Below are positions 51,106-59,058 of a stretch of 64,000 nt of DNA, one piece after another. Each line of letters begins with the position of its first letter. Position 1 is the stretch's first letter. The notes below the pieces were generated by a model. That model searched no databases, had not been told where the DNA came from, and saw only the letters and a program-made list of their open reading frames with translations. The stretch lies in the NCBI GenBank assembly GCA_963728535.1, contig CAVSKK010000002.1, forward strand, positions 34,154 through 98,153, given 5' to 3'. The translations under genes and the position numbers were made by a program. The DNA comes from VAXT01 sp963728535. Its GTDB lineage: Bacteria; Actinomycetota; Thermoleophilia; Gaiellales; Gaiellaceae.

Positions 51106-52112
51106 ACCGCCCGCTCGTACGGGCCCTCGGCGAGCAAGGCCTGCTCGAGCTCGTCTTCGCCGGCTCCGCAGTCGAGCTCTGCGAGCTCCGTGAAGGCCTC
51201 GCGCACGGCTGCACCGAGGCCGAGACGGCGCTGGCGCTCCAGGGCCTCGGCGGCTACCCGATCCTCAGCCGCGGGCAGCCGGCGCTACGCGACGAGTGGA
51301 TCCCGCGGCTCTCGCGCGGCGAGGCCGTCGCGGCGTTTGCGCTCAGCGAGCCGGAGGCCGGCTCGGACGCCGCGCACCTGGCGCTGCGGGCCAAGCGCGA
51401 GCGCAGGGGCGGGTTCCGGCTCACCGGCACGAAGATCTGGATCTCGAACGCGCCCGAGGCCGACGTCTACAGCGTCTTCGCGCGCACGTCCGACGGCGGC
51501 GCGCGTGGGATCACCGCGTTCGTCGTACCGCGCGAGAGCGAGGGGCTCTCCGGCAAGCCCCTCGAGTTGCTCGCGCCGCATCCGATCGGCCGCCTCGACT
51601 TCGACGGCGTTCCGGTCGCACCCGAGCAGGTGCTCGGCGACGTCGACAACGGCTTCGGCGTGGCGATGGACACGCTCGATCTCTTCCGGCCGAGCGTCGG
51701 CGCTTTCGCCGTCGGCATGGCGCAGGCGGCCCTCGATGCCGCCGTCGCGTACGTCCAGGAGCGGCATGCGTTCGGCCGGCCCCTGGCGGGATTCCAGGCG
51801 GTCTCGCATCAGCTCGCGGAGGCGGCGACGAGCGTGCAGGCCGCCCGCCTCCTGATCCGTGACGCGGCCGAGCAGTACGACGCCGGCGTGCGACCGGTGC
51901 GCAAGGCCTCGGCGATGGCCAAGCTCTTCGCGACGGAGACAGCGCAGCAAGCGGTCGACGTCGCGATCCAGGTGCACGGCGCCCGCGCGCTCGAGAAGGG
52001 CCACCTGCTCGAGCATCTCTATCGTGAGGTGCGCGCGCCGCGCATCTACGAAGGCGCGTCCGAGGTGCAGCGCGAGATCATCGCCCGCGAGCTGTTCAAG
52101 GAGGCGCAGTGA
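51021..52112 (+). CDS. Acyl-CoA dehydrogenase
   Basis: 363 aa. AAFALSEPEAGSDAAHLALRA, TGTKIWISNAPEADVYSVFA, FRPSVGAFAVGMAQAALD, ERHAFGRPLAGFQAVSHQLA and the ending GARALEKGHLLEHLYREVR / IYEGASEVQREIIAREL are standard for the family. The Glu of YEGASE is the catalytic base position. It probably oxidises the ring-opened or alicyclic acyl-CoA. GTGA overlap with the dioxygenase gene. Confidence 0.9.
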   Translation: MADVLERARRLGHEVFAPIAARGEPGRLNRPLVRALGEQGLLELVFAGSAVELCELREGLAHGCTEAETALALQGLGGYPILSRGQPALRDEWIPRLSRGEAVAAFALSEPEAGSDAAHLALRAKRERRGGFRLTGTKIWISNAPEADVYSVFARTSDGGARGITAFVVPRESEGLSGKPLELLAPHPIGRLDFDGVPVAPEQVLGDVDNGFGVAMDTLDLFRPSVGAFAVGMAQAALDAAVAYVQERHAFGRPLAGFQAVSHQLAEAATSVQAARLLIRDAAEQYDAGVRPVRKASAMAKLFATETAQQAVDVAIQVHGARALEKGHLLEHLYREVRAPRIYEGASEVQREIIARELFKEAQ

Positions 52113-52894
52113 GCCAGGACAAGTCGCTGAACTACACGTCGTATCTCGCGCTGGAGGAGATCCTCGGCGCGCAGCGGCCGAAATCGGACGAGCACGACGA
52201 GATCCTCTTCATCGTCGTCCACCAGGTGTACGAGCTCTGGTTCAAGCAGCTGATCCACGAGCTCCGCTACCTCCAGCGGACGCTCGAGGAGGGGAACGAC
52301 GCGCGCGCGTTCAGCACCTTCAAGCGGCTCCTGACGATCCTCAAGCTCGTCGTCGCGCAGCTCGACGTGATCGAGACGATGACGCCCGTCCAGTTCCTCA
52401 CCTTCCGGGAGCTGCTCGAGTCCTCCTCCGGCTTCCAGTCCGGCCAGTTCCGCGAGCTCGAGGCGATCCTCGGCCGCCGGGACCGGGGCGTCCTGACCGC
52501 CTACCACGAAGGCTCCGTCGATTACGACAAGGTCGAGGCGGCGCTGGCGCGGCCGTCCGTCTACGACTCGTTCTTTCGCTACCTGTCCGGCAAGGGCTAC
52601 GACGTCCCGGTGGAGACCCTCGAGCGGGACGTCACGCAGCCGGTGCAGGAATCGGCCGGCGTGCAGGCCGCCCTGCTCCAGGCGTACCGCGACGACCGCG
52701 AGCCCGCGCAGGTCGCCGAGCGTCTCGTCGACTTCGACGAGGGCTTCATGGAGTGGCGCTACCACCACGTGAAGATGGTCGAGCGGACGATCGGCTCACG
52801 GATCGGCACCGGCGGGTACGGCGCGGAGTACCTCCGTTCGACGCTCCACCAGCCGTTCTTCCCCGACCTCTGGACGATCCGCGGCGAGCTTTGA
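52109..52894 (+). CDS. kynA: Tryptophan 2,3-dioxygenase
   Basis: 261 aa, GTG start behind AAGGAGG. LNYTSYLALEEILGAQRP at the N-terminus, HDEILFIVVHQVYELWFKQ with the distal histidine, FRELLESSSGFQSGQFRELE and YHHVKMVERTIGSRIGTGG with the proximal heme histidine are diagnostic for TDO. It oxidises tryptophan to N-formylkynurenine and starts the pathway encoded by this operon. Confidence 0.97.
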   Translation: MSQDKSLNYTSYLALEEILGAQRPKSDEHDEILFIVVHQVYELWFKQLIHELRYLQRTLEEGNDARAFSTFKRLLTILKLVVAQLDVIETMTPVQFLTFRELLESSSGFQSGQFRELEAILGRRDRGVLTAYHEGSVDYDKVEAALARPSVYDSFFRYLSGKGYDVPVETLERDVTQPVQESAGVQAALLQAYRDDREPAQVAERLVDFDEGFMEWRYHHVKMVERTIGSRIGTGGYGAEYLRSTLHQPFFPDLWTIRGEL

Positions 52895-54042
52895 TCGAGG
52901 GGCTCGCCGAGCACTACTCGTCCTTTCGCGTCTCCGAGCGGCTGTTCCTGACGGGGCATTCGCACCAGGCCTGGCCGGATGTAGCCCGCGACGGACAACT
53001 GGAGGCGTGGCAGGACGCGGCCGAGCACGTCGACCTCAAGTGGGAGCGTGCGTTCGCAAAGGCGGAGCGGGTACGCCAGGGAGTACGGCGGCTGCTCGCC
53101 GACTCGGCCGCGCCGGTTGCGCTCGCGCCGAACACGCACGAGCTCGTGCTCCGGTTCCTGTCGGCGCTGCCGCTGCGCGAGCGGCCGAAGCTCGTCTCGA
53201 CCGACGGCGAGTTCCACACCCTGCGTCGCCAGCTCGGCCGGCTGACCGAGGAGGCGCTCGCGGTCGTCCTGATCCCCGCCCGGCCGGTCGAGACGCTCGC
53301 GTGGCGGCTCGCGGCCGAGGCTCCGGGCGCGAGCGCCGTGCTCGTCTCGGCCGTCCTGTTCGAAGACTCGCGCGTCGTGCCTGAGCTCCCGGCGCTGGCC
53401 ACGGCGTGCGCGGACGCGGGCGCCGAGCTCCTCGTCGACGCCTACCACGCTCTCGGCTGCCTGCCGTTCACGGTCGCGGGCCTCGAGAGCGCGTGGATCG
53501 TCGGCGGCGGCTACAAGTACCTCCAGCTCGGGGAGGGCAACTGCTTCCTGCGGCTGCCGCCTCAGGCGGACGAGCTCCGGCCCGCGATCACTGGCTGGTT
53601 CGCCGAGTTCGAAGAGATGCACGCCGCGCACGAGCCGAGCGCGACGCCGTACCCGCGCGGCAGCATGCGGTTCGCGGGCTCCACCTACGACCCGACGAGC
53701 CACTACCGCGCCGCTCGCGTCTTCGACTTCTTCGACGAGCAGGGCCTGACCCCCGAACGTCTACGGCAGAGCTACCTCCAGCAGACGACGCTGCTCGCCG
53801 AGCGCTTCGACGCCCTCGCGCTCGACGGCGTCGCGCGCGACCGCAACACGCCGCTAGATGCCTTCGGCGGCTTCCTCGCCCTCGAGTCGGAGCGGGCAGA
53901 GGAGCTGAGCCGGGGGCTGCTCGATGCCGGCGTAGTCACGGACAGCCGCGGCCGCTACCTCCGTCTCGGTCCGGCGCCGTACCACTCCGACCAGCAACTC
54001 GAGGCCGCCATCGAAGAGCTCGGACGCGTCGCGAAGCAGTGA
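52891..54042 (+). CDS. kynU: Kynureninase-like PLP enzyme
   Basis: 383 aa, TTG overlapping the TDO stop (TTGA). Aminotransferase class V fold: FLTGHSHQAWPDVARDGQ at the N-terminus, ELLVDAYHALGCLPF with the PLP aspartate, and the lysine motif GGGYKYLQLGEGNCFLRLP. TGWFAEFEEMHAAHEPS and MRFAGSTYDPTSHYRAARVF resemble the kynureninase branch. It should cleave kynurenine to anthranilate and alanine. Adjacent tdo makes this assignment strong. Confidence 0.85.
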   Translation: MIEGLAEHYSSFRVSERLFLTGHSHQAWPDVARDGQLEAWQDAAEHVDLKWERAFAKAERVRQGVRRLLADSAAPVALAPNTHELVLRFLSALPLRERPKLVSTDGEFHTLRRQLGRLTEEALAVVLIPARPVETLAWRLAAEAPGASAVLVSAVLFEDSRVVPELPALATACADAGAELLVDAYHALGCLPFTVAGLESAWIVGGGYKYLQLGEGNCFLRLPPQADELRPAITGWFAEFEEMHAAHEPSATPYPRGSMRFAGSTYDPTSHYRAARVFDFFDEQGLTPERLRQSYLQQTTLLAERFDALALDGVARDRNTPLDAFGGFLALESERAEELSRGLLDAGVVTDSRGRYLRLGPAPYHSDQQLEAAIEELGRVAKQ

Positions 54043-54296
54043 CCTCGCCAAAGATGGCCGGTGAGTCCCGTGGGTCCTGGCTCCTTGCTGGGTCACTGGC
54101 TTTCACGGCGCTCGGAGTCCTGGGCTTGCTCTTTGGAGGATTCGGGTTCCCGTTTGTCTTGCTAATCGCTCTTGTCCTCGGCGTCGTCGCATACACAAAC
54201 GGCGCCTCCCGACCACTCTGTCTACTTGCGATAGGCGCGAATGTTGCGCTCGTGGTCTTGCTGATCATCGGAAGCTTCCTGTTCGGAGGCACCTAG
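54039..54296 (+). CDS. Small membrane protein at the end of the tryptophan operon
   Basis: 85 aa. GTG 54039 overlaps the kynureninase stop (GTGA). Three hydrophobic segments, for example LLAGSLAFTALGVLGLLFGG and ANVALVVLLIIGSFLF. It may have a transport role or be unrelated. It ends overlapping the convergent EamA gene by 4 nt. Confidence 0.55.
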   Translation: MTSPKMAGESRGSWLLAGSLAFTALGVLGLLFGGFGFPFVLLIALVLGVVAYTNGASRPLCLLAIGANVALVVLLIIGSFLFGGT

Positions 54297-55222
54297 GCCG
54301 GGCTGTCGGCGGCGGCCGTGACCTGCGGGCCGGCGACGAGCGCCGCGCCTCGGACGGGGAGTGCTAGGACGACGAGGCTCGTGAGCACAACGCCGGCTAA
54401 CTGGGAGCTCGTCAACGTCGCGTCGAAGGCCAGGTAGCCCACGGCGATCGCCACGATGGGGAAGGTGAGCTCGGCGACAGACGCGACCGACGCCGTCGTG
54501 CGCCGCAGCCCGTAGTAGTAGAGCAGGACGGCGACGAGGCCGGTGACGAGCGCAAGGATGGCGATGAAGAACGCGTCGTGCCAGGAGGCTGTCGCGGGAG
54601 CACCGAGAACCAGGACCGCGGCCAACGCGGCCGGAAGCCCGAACGCGAAACGCACGGCCGTGACGTGCTGGAAGGTCAGCCTGCGGGAGAGGAAGCGCCC
54701 GAGAACCGTCCCGAGCGCCCAGAGGGCGGCCGCCGTGAGCGCGTAGAGAGCAGGCTCCCGTCCGTGCAGAGAGACGTCGAACGGGCTCGGGAACGCCATC
54801 AACCAGGTCCCGACCAGGCCGCCGAGCAGGAACAAGCCGAAGCGCGGGCGAGGACGCTCGCCGAGCATGCCTGCCGCGAGCGAGACTGCGATCAGCGGCT
54901 GAACCTTCTGCAGGACGACCGGTGTCACCGGATCGCCCTGCACGAACGCTTCCGTGAACAGGATCGTCGCGAGCGCCGATGATCCCGCGCCGACGACGAC
55001 GGCTGCGGCCACGTAGCGCGGCCCGGCGCGCCAGAGCGCCGGAAGAGCGGCCACGACGATGGGGAGCATGATGAGGACGAGGAAGACGTGCTCGCCCAGG
55101 ACGATCGTCGCCGCCTCGGTCGATTGTGCGAGCGGGCGCCGGAGCAGCGCGTCGGTGCCCCACAATCCCGCCGCGACAGCGACGGCGACGACTCCGATGC
55201 TCGCCCTGCTCATCGATCGCAT
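54293..55222 (-). CDS. EamA/DMT-family transporter
   Basis: 309 aa with ten membrane segments in two EamA repeats. GLWGTDALLRRPLAQS at the N-terminus, PVVLQKVQPLIAVSLAAGML-GERP at the end of the first repeat and SVAELTFPIVAIAVGYLAF in the second are typical. It probably exports an amino acid or metabolite. An aromatic substrate from the neighbouring operon is speculation. Confidence 0.88.
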   Translation of the reverse strand: MRSMSRASIGVVAVAVAAGLWGTDALLRRPLAQSTEAATIVLGEHVFLVLIMLPIVVAALPALWRAGPRYVAAAVVVGAGSSALATILFTEAFVQGDPVTPVVLQKVQPLIAVSLAAGMLGERPRPRFGLFLLGGLVGTWLMAFPSPFDVSLHGREPALYALTAAALWALGTVLGRFLSRRLTFQHVTAVRFAFGLPAALAAVLVLGAPATASWHDAFFIAILALVTGLVAVLLYYYGLRRTTASVASVAELTFPIVAIAVGYLAFDATLTSSQLAGVVLTSLVVLALPVRGAALVAGPQVTAAADSPA

Positions 55223-55290
55223 CAGGCGACAGTCTCTCTGACCTTCAGTGTGTCGAGTCCGTTCTCATCGCCCTCGCTCTTCGATCGTCG

Positions 55291-55296
55291 TAGGCT
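55291..55296 (+). promoter_or_regulatory. -10-like TAGGCT, leaderless promoter
   Basis: TAGGCT is followed by TACAGA (6 nt) and the GTG at 55303. Confidence 0.45.
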
Positions 55297-55302
55297 TACA
55301 GA

Positions 55303-55695
55303 GTGGAAGAGCTGCAAGGCACAACGGACAACGCACCTCCGGCGCCTGTCGCCATCGGGCTGATCATGTCGTACGGGCTCGCGGGCATGTTGCTTTTCAC
55401 CGGGCTCATCGGCCTCCTGTTCTGGGTGGCCGTCGGGGATCGCGTCGGGTTGGGGACGACGATTCTCGGACTCCTCGTGTTCGGCGCCACGCGTGTGGCA
55501 GGGCGCGGCAGCCGGATGGGGCGGGCTTTCATCGGGCTCCTGACTGGGATCCTCACCGTCGCAGGCGTCATCTACATGTTCAAGGGCCCCACCTCCGCGA
55601 TCTTCCCGTCGATCATGGTCGTCTTGATCAGCGCGGGGACGTTCGCCCTGCTCTTCCTGCCCGAGGCGTCTAAGCGCTTCTACGCCGAAGCCTGA
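55303..55695 (+). CDS. Four-helix membrane protein, unknown
   Basis: 130 aa with four membrane segments (MLLFTGLIGLLFWVAVGD, TILGLLVFGATRVAG, FIGLLTGILTVAGVIYMF, SIMVVLISAGTFALLFLP). No family is recognised. It is followed after 21 nt by a cupin gene. Confidence 0.6.
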   Translation: MEELQGTTDNAPPAPVAIGLIMSYGLAGMLLFTGLIGLLFWVAVGDRVGLGTTILGLLVFGATRVAGRGSRMGRAFIGLLTGILTVAGVIYMFKGPTSAIFPSIMVVLISAGTFALLFLPEASKRFYAEA

Positions 55696-55716
55696 CCGGC
55701 TCCCGACCGGCGGCAC

Positions 55717-56160
55717 ATGGACTCGGTCAACATCTTCCGCGCCGAGAATCACGAGGGTCGGGTCGACGTGGGCGAGGCCCTGGGATCGAGCGACACCCTG
55801 ATGTTCATCTATGACGTCGGCCCCGGTCAGCGCCAATCGCAGTACCACTACGAGTACGACGAGGAGTGGCTGCTCGTCGTCGACGGCACGCTCGTGCTGC
55901 GCGCACCGGATGGGGAGCACACCCTCGAGCGCGGGGACATCGTCCGCTTCCCAGCCGGTCCCGCCGGAGCGCACCAGCTGCTGAATCGGAGCGAGTCGCC
56001 GGCGAGGACGCTCATGTTCTCGAGCGCGCGGACGCCACCACTGGCTGTGTCCGTTTACCCGGACAGCGACAAGATCTCCATCTGGCCCCCCAACGAGAAG
56101 GATGAACTGTCGTTCAAACGCAGCAGCGCGGTGCCCTGGTTGGACGAAGAGGACGGCTAG
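55717..56160 (+). CDS. Cupin-domain protein
   Basis: 147 aa. Double-stranded beta-helix motifs QSQYHYEYDEEWLLVVDGTL and LERGDIVRFPAGPAGAHQLLN fit cupin motif 1 and 2 with H-x-Y-x-x-x-E and the terminal His. The C-terminus LAVSVYPDSDKISIWPPNEK is typical of small actinobacterial cupins. Metal and substrate unknown. Confidence 0.8.
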   Translation: MDSVNIFRAENHEGRVDVGEALGSSDTLMFIYDVGPGQRQSQYHYEYDEEWLLVVDGTLVLRAPDGEHTLERGDIVRFPAGPAGAHQLLNRSESPARTLMFSSARTPPLAVSVYPDSDKISIWPPNEKDELSFKRSSAVPWLDEEDG

Positions 56161-56163
56161 GCT
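56158..56163 (+). promoter_or_regulatory. -10-like TAGGCT overlapping the cupin stop
   Basis: TAGGCT is followed by 6 nt and the ATG at 56170, suggesting a leaderless message for the small gene. Confidence 0.4.
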
Positions 56164-56169
56164 GCGGTC

Positions 56170-56367
56170 ATGAATCCCGTCAAGAAGCTGATGTCCTGGT
56201 GGCGTGGGCCCAGCGACCCAGAGTCCCTCGAGGCCGCACACCTTCGCGAAGATCAGGCCACGATCAGGATCTCGCAGAACACTCCCAACACGCCACTCGG
56301 CTCACCGACCAACCTGCCTACCACTCCTGACATGCTCGATTCGGAGAGTCAGGACGACAACAGGTAG
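56170..56367 (+). CDS. Small Thr/Asn/Pro-rich protein, unknown
   Basis: 65 aa. A short basic/aromatic N-terminus (KKLMSWWRGPSDPESLEAAH) is followed by a Thr/Ser/Pro/Asn-rich tail. It has no Cys, so it is not a lanthipeptide precursor despite the nearby LanC-like gene. Supported by the TAGGCT element and a terminator-like hairpin 13 nt downstream. Confidence 0.5.
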   Translation: MNPVKKLMSWWRGPSDPESLEAAHLREDQATIRISQNTPNTPLGSPTNLPTTPDMLDSESQDDNR

Positions 56368-56380
56368 CCCTGTTTTCTTC

Positions 56381-56419
56381 GGTGTGCTGCGGCATTCCGT
56401 GAGAACACCGCAGCACACC
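56381..56419. terminator. 12-bp stem-loop between convergent genes
   Basis: GGTGTGCTGCGG (56381-56392) pairs perfectly with CCGCAGCACACC (56408-56419) over 12 bp with a 15-nt loop, between the stops of two convergent genes. A U-tract is absent on either side, so it may only be an mRNA end-stabilising hairpin. Confidence 0.6.
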
Positions 56420-56426
56420 TAGAGAC

Positions 56427-56999
56427 CTACGGCCGTTCAGCCCAAGGGAGCTCGTCCCAGTCCTTTGGACGCTTGACCTCCCATTGCCCTCGGCGCTCGG
56501 GCTCGGTCGTGTCGACTTCAGATCCCGCGTTGTAACGGAGCGCGACCTCGGATCGGGGGCTTATCCGCTCCAGATCGTCGCGCCGGTTTCCCGTGGCGAG
56601 GATCACGCATGGCCCGGCCTCCGTCGCGACGAACGTGTGCGCGGTCATCGGCGGGCAATGCACGAAGTCCCACGGGCGCAGGTGCCGTTCCTGGTCTTCG
56701 ATGATGAGCACGCATTCGCCCATCAAGACGAGGAAATTCTCGTCGACCGACTCAGCGTGGTAGAAGCCCACCGGGTTTCCCGGCGGAATGACGCGGATCG
56801 TGAACCCGGCGCCGGGCTTCACGTACTCGGTCAGATCGGGCCGGCCTTGCAACACGAAGTCGTCCGACTCGAAGATGCAGACGCCGCAGTACGAGTCGTT
56901 GGTGACCCAGGCGGCCTCAGCGGTGTTGACGACGAACCAGCCCGGCGTGACGGGTGCCAGCCCCGATGCGACTCGTTCCAAACGTGCTTCAGCGATCAC
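56427..56999 (-). CDS. Cupin protein behind a structured leader
   Basis: 190 aa, GTG 56999 fixed by AGGAGGAAAACC. FTIRVIPPGNPVGFYHAESV, ENFLVLMGECVLIIEDQE and WDFVHCPPMTAHTFVATEAG are the cupin strands with the metal-binding His/Glu set. YCGVCIFESDDF near residue 38 is a possible extra CxxC. Substrate unknown. The message begins with an about 105-nt leader predicted to fold (see 57013-57103), so expression may be controlled at the RNA level. Confidence 0.78.
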   Translation of the reverse strand: MIAEARLERVASGLAPVTPGWFVVNTAEAAWVTNDSYCGVCIFESDDFVLQGRPDLTEYVKPGAGFTIRVIPPGNPVGFYHAESVDENFLVLMGECVLIIEDQERHLRPWDFVHCPPMTAHTFVATEAGPCVILATGNRRDDLERISPRSEVALRYNAGSEVDTTEPERRGQWEVKRPKDWDELPWAERP

Positions 57000-57012
57000 G
57001 GTTTTCCTCCTA

Positions 57013-57103
57013 GTAGTTGATCTCGTTGTCCGATGCGACGTGAGCAGCCCACCGCGGGCCGCACGATGTGCGGCCGAACGACGTGGACTGTGGGATCAAC
57101 TAC
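57013..57103 (-). ncRNA. Candidate structured leader RNA (cis-regulatory) of the cupin gene
   Basis: A 10-bp outer stem is formed by GTAGTTGATC and GATCAACTAC (57013-57022 with 57094-57103) and encloses an inner 8-bp hairpin GGCCGCAC-GAT-GTGCGGCC (57057-57075) plus a possible CCCAC/GTGGG helix. In the transcript the 3' arm of the outer stem directly abuts the AGGAGG ribosome site. A -10 hexamer TAGAAT lies at 57125-57130, so the RNA would start near 57118. I do not recognise it as a known riboswitch class. Confidence 0.5.
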
Positions 57104-57124
57104 GCCGGAGTAGCCACGGTTGCG

Positions 57125-57130
57125 ATTCTA
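57125..57130 (-). promoter_or_regulatory. -10 element TAGAAT of the cupin transcript
   Basis: Minus-strand TAGAAT lies between the LanC-like stop and the structured leader; predicted start about 57118. Confidence 0.4.
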
Positions 57131-57142
57131 GCTCGCACATGT

Positions 57143-58310
57143 CTAGACGAAATCGATGATCGGGTAGCGCGCGTCGGCGTCGAGGCAAGCGGCAGCGAAC
57201 AGGGCGGTGCCGACATCGCCGGTCCAGAGTGAGTAACGCCCGCGACCGTTCGCAGCGCGGAGCTGCTCGGCCTGGCCGAGCGCGTGGACGGCGAACCGCC
57301 GCGCGCGCTCGAGCCAGCGCTCGTCGCCCGTGCGTGCGAATGCCTTGAGGAACGCGAAGCCGTTGCCCGAGGTTCCGTGGCAGAGGCCGTGACCCTTCTC
57401 GTCGCCGTGGGCGCCGGCTTGCCAGATGAGCTCGGCGCCGGCGAGCAGCAGCTCCTCGTCCAGGTAGTCCCAGGCGCCGGCGAGGATGCCGGGAGCGCCG
57501 GTGCACCACTGGAGACAGATCCGACCATCTCGCGGCCGTGCGAGCTGCGGTCGTGGCGAGCCGGGCCAGTTGGCGAGGCCGTCCTCGCGGACCGCGTGCG
57601 TGGCGAGAACGGCCGCCGTCTCGCCGGCGAGTGTCTCGTCTGGCTCCATGCCGGAGCAGCGCGAGCGTGTTGCCTGCAGCGCCGTGCAGCGTGCCGAGGC
57701 CGCGGTAGTCGTCGTCCTGCCGCCAGAGCCCGTCGTCGCCGCGGCGGGCACGCAGCGCCGTGGCCGTCTCGCGAGCCGCCTCCTCCCAACGCGGCTCGCC
57801 CGTCCATTCGCCGAGCGCCAGGGCGGCGAGCAGCGTGCCGGGTGCGCCCCAATTGACGTCGTCGGTCGGGTTGGCGGCGTTGGCCAGGACGAGCGCGTGC
57901 AGCTCGTCGGCGAGCGCAGGGTCGGAGGCGAGCCGGAAGGCGACGAGCAGAGGCCCCGTTTCGCCCATGAGGAGCGCAGCCGGGTGGTAATGCTCATCCG
58001 CAGTGGAGTCCGGCTCGGCGCGCTCGAGCTCGACCGTGCGCAGCGCAGCGCTAGCGAGGTCGAGCGAGGTCTCGGCGTGGCCGCGTCGCCGCAGCGCGTC
58101 GAGCGCCCAGATCACGCCGGCTGCCCCGACGTAGAGGTTCTTCAGCGGTAGCGGTTCTTCCCATCCGTCCCATTCGTGAGCGGGCCAGAGCCCATCGGGA
58201 TCGAACGCCGCGTCAGCGTCGGCGACGATCGCAGCGATCGCGTCCACGACGCGCGCGAGATCCCACGGCGCGTCGGTCAATGGTTCGAACTCCGTGGGTT
58301 CGTAGAGCAC
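57143..58310 (-). CDS. Lanthionine synthetase C-like protein, one frameshift
   Basis: About 389 aa when the two frames are joined at about 57648-57658. The first part has WALDALRRRGHAETSLDLAS and LGTLHGAAGNTLALL. The second part continues MEPDETLAGETAAVLATHA, LQWCTGAPGILAGAWDYL and GLCHGTSGNGFAFLKAFA. WCTGAPG and LCHG supply the Cys, Cys and His zinc ligands of LanC cyclases. GTG 58310 has TAGGGT 6 nt upstream. No lanthipeptide precursor or LanB/LanM dehydratase is nearby, so it may be a stand-alone LanC-like protein. Confidence 0.72.
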
Positions 58311-58316
58311 GGCGTG

Positions 58317-58336
58317 ACCCTAGCTCTCCATAAGCT
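58317..58336. promoter_or_regulatory. Divergent leaderless -10 elements (TAGGGT minus, TAAGCT plus)
   Basis: Minus-strand TAGGGT (58317-58322) precedes the LanC-like GTG by 6 nt, and plus-strand TAAGCT (58331-58336) precedes the GNAT ATG by 7 nt. Two start codons lie only 33 bp apart with no room for ordinary leaders. Confidence 0.5.
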
Positions 58337-58343
58337 CAGCGTT

Positions 58344-58856
58344 ATGGCAACGAGCAACACCGGCTTGCGGCGTCCCAGTGCGCCGCTCCGTGGAGAGCGC
58401 ACGGTGATCCGCGCAGCGCGCACCACCGATGTGGAGATGCTTGTCCGCTGGCACTCCGATCCCGAGGTTGCCCTCTACTGGGACGGCAAGACCTACACGC
58501 GCGAGCAGATGCGCTCGCGGCTCGTGCGCCCCGACGTCGATGCCTACGTGGTCGAGGCCGACGGTCAACCCGTCGGCTACCTGCAGGCCTGGTTCGGCGA
58601 GACGGCTGACGTGGGCGGAATCGACATGTTCCTGATTCCATCCGCCCGTGGGCGCGGAATCGGCCCCGACGCGGCTCGCACGCTCGCGGGCTACCTACTG
58701 GACCAGGGCGGCAGGCTCCGGGTGACCGTCGATCCGTACCTCTCGAACGAGCGTGCGGTTGCCGGCTGGAAGAAGGCCGGGTTCCGCGCGATCGAGGAAC
58801 GCGAGCCTGACGACGAGCATCTGGAACCGTGGCTACTGATGGAGTTCCACCGGTAA
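58344..58856 (+). CDS. GNAT acetyltransferase, AAC(6')-like
   Basis: 170 aa. RGERTVIRAARTTDVEMLVRWH, DVGGIDMFLIPSARGRGIGPDAAR (acetyl-CoA loop R-G-R-G-I-G) and VDPYLSNERAVAGWKKAGFR resemble the aminoglycoside 6'-acetyltransferase branch of GNATs. Actual resistance function is unproven. Its last about 55 bp are duplicated 1.5 kb downstream beside a REP element. Confidence 0.85.
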   Translation: MATSNTGLRRPSAPLRGERTVIRAARTTDVEMLVRWHSDPEVALYWDGKTYTREQMRSRLVRPDVDAYVVEADGQPVGYLQAWFGETADVGGIDMFLIPSARGRGIGPDAARTLAGYLLDQGGRLRVTVDPYLSNERAVAGWKKAGFRAIEEREPDDEHLEPWLLMEFHR

Positions 58857-58873
58857 GCCGGATACGCCAAGAG

Positions 58874-58919
58874 GTGTCAGGTCTTGCAATGCTAAACAGG
58901 GCGGTGCAAGACCTGACAC
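58874..58919. repeat. REP-like element R1
   Basis: A 15-bp perfect inverted repeat, GTGTCAGGTCTTGCA / TGCAAGACCTGACAC, with a 16-nt loop, 17 nt after the GNAT stop, followed by CACGGCTCC. It is the best-preserved copy of a family found six times to position 63462. Confidence 0.85.
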
Positions 58920-59058
58920 TCACGGCTCCAGACGGCTGGCGCTCCTTTTGACCACCCGGGTTTCTCAACACTGGCTTGACTAGATAGAGCCTCAGGATCA
59001 GTATCCACCCGAGGATTGATATCGCTGCAATTGGGGCCTCGGAGCGACTGCTCGTGAC

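Noticed and set aside
56170..58310. Lanthipeptide biosynthetic cluster (LanC-like plus 65-aa peptide)
   Set aside because: The small protein has no Cys and no recognisable leader, and no LanB/LanM dehydratase is nearby.
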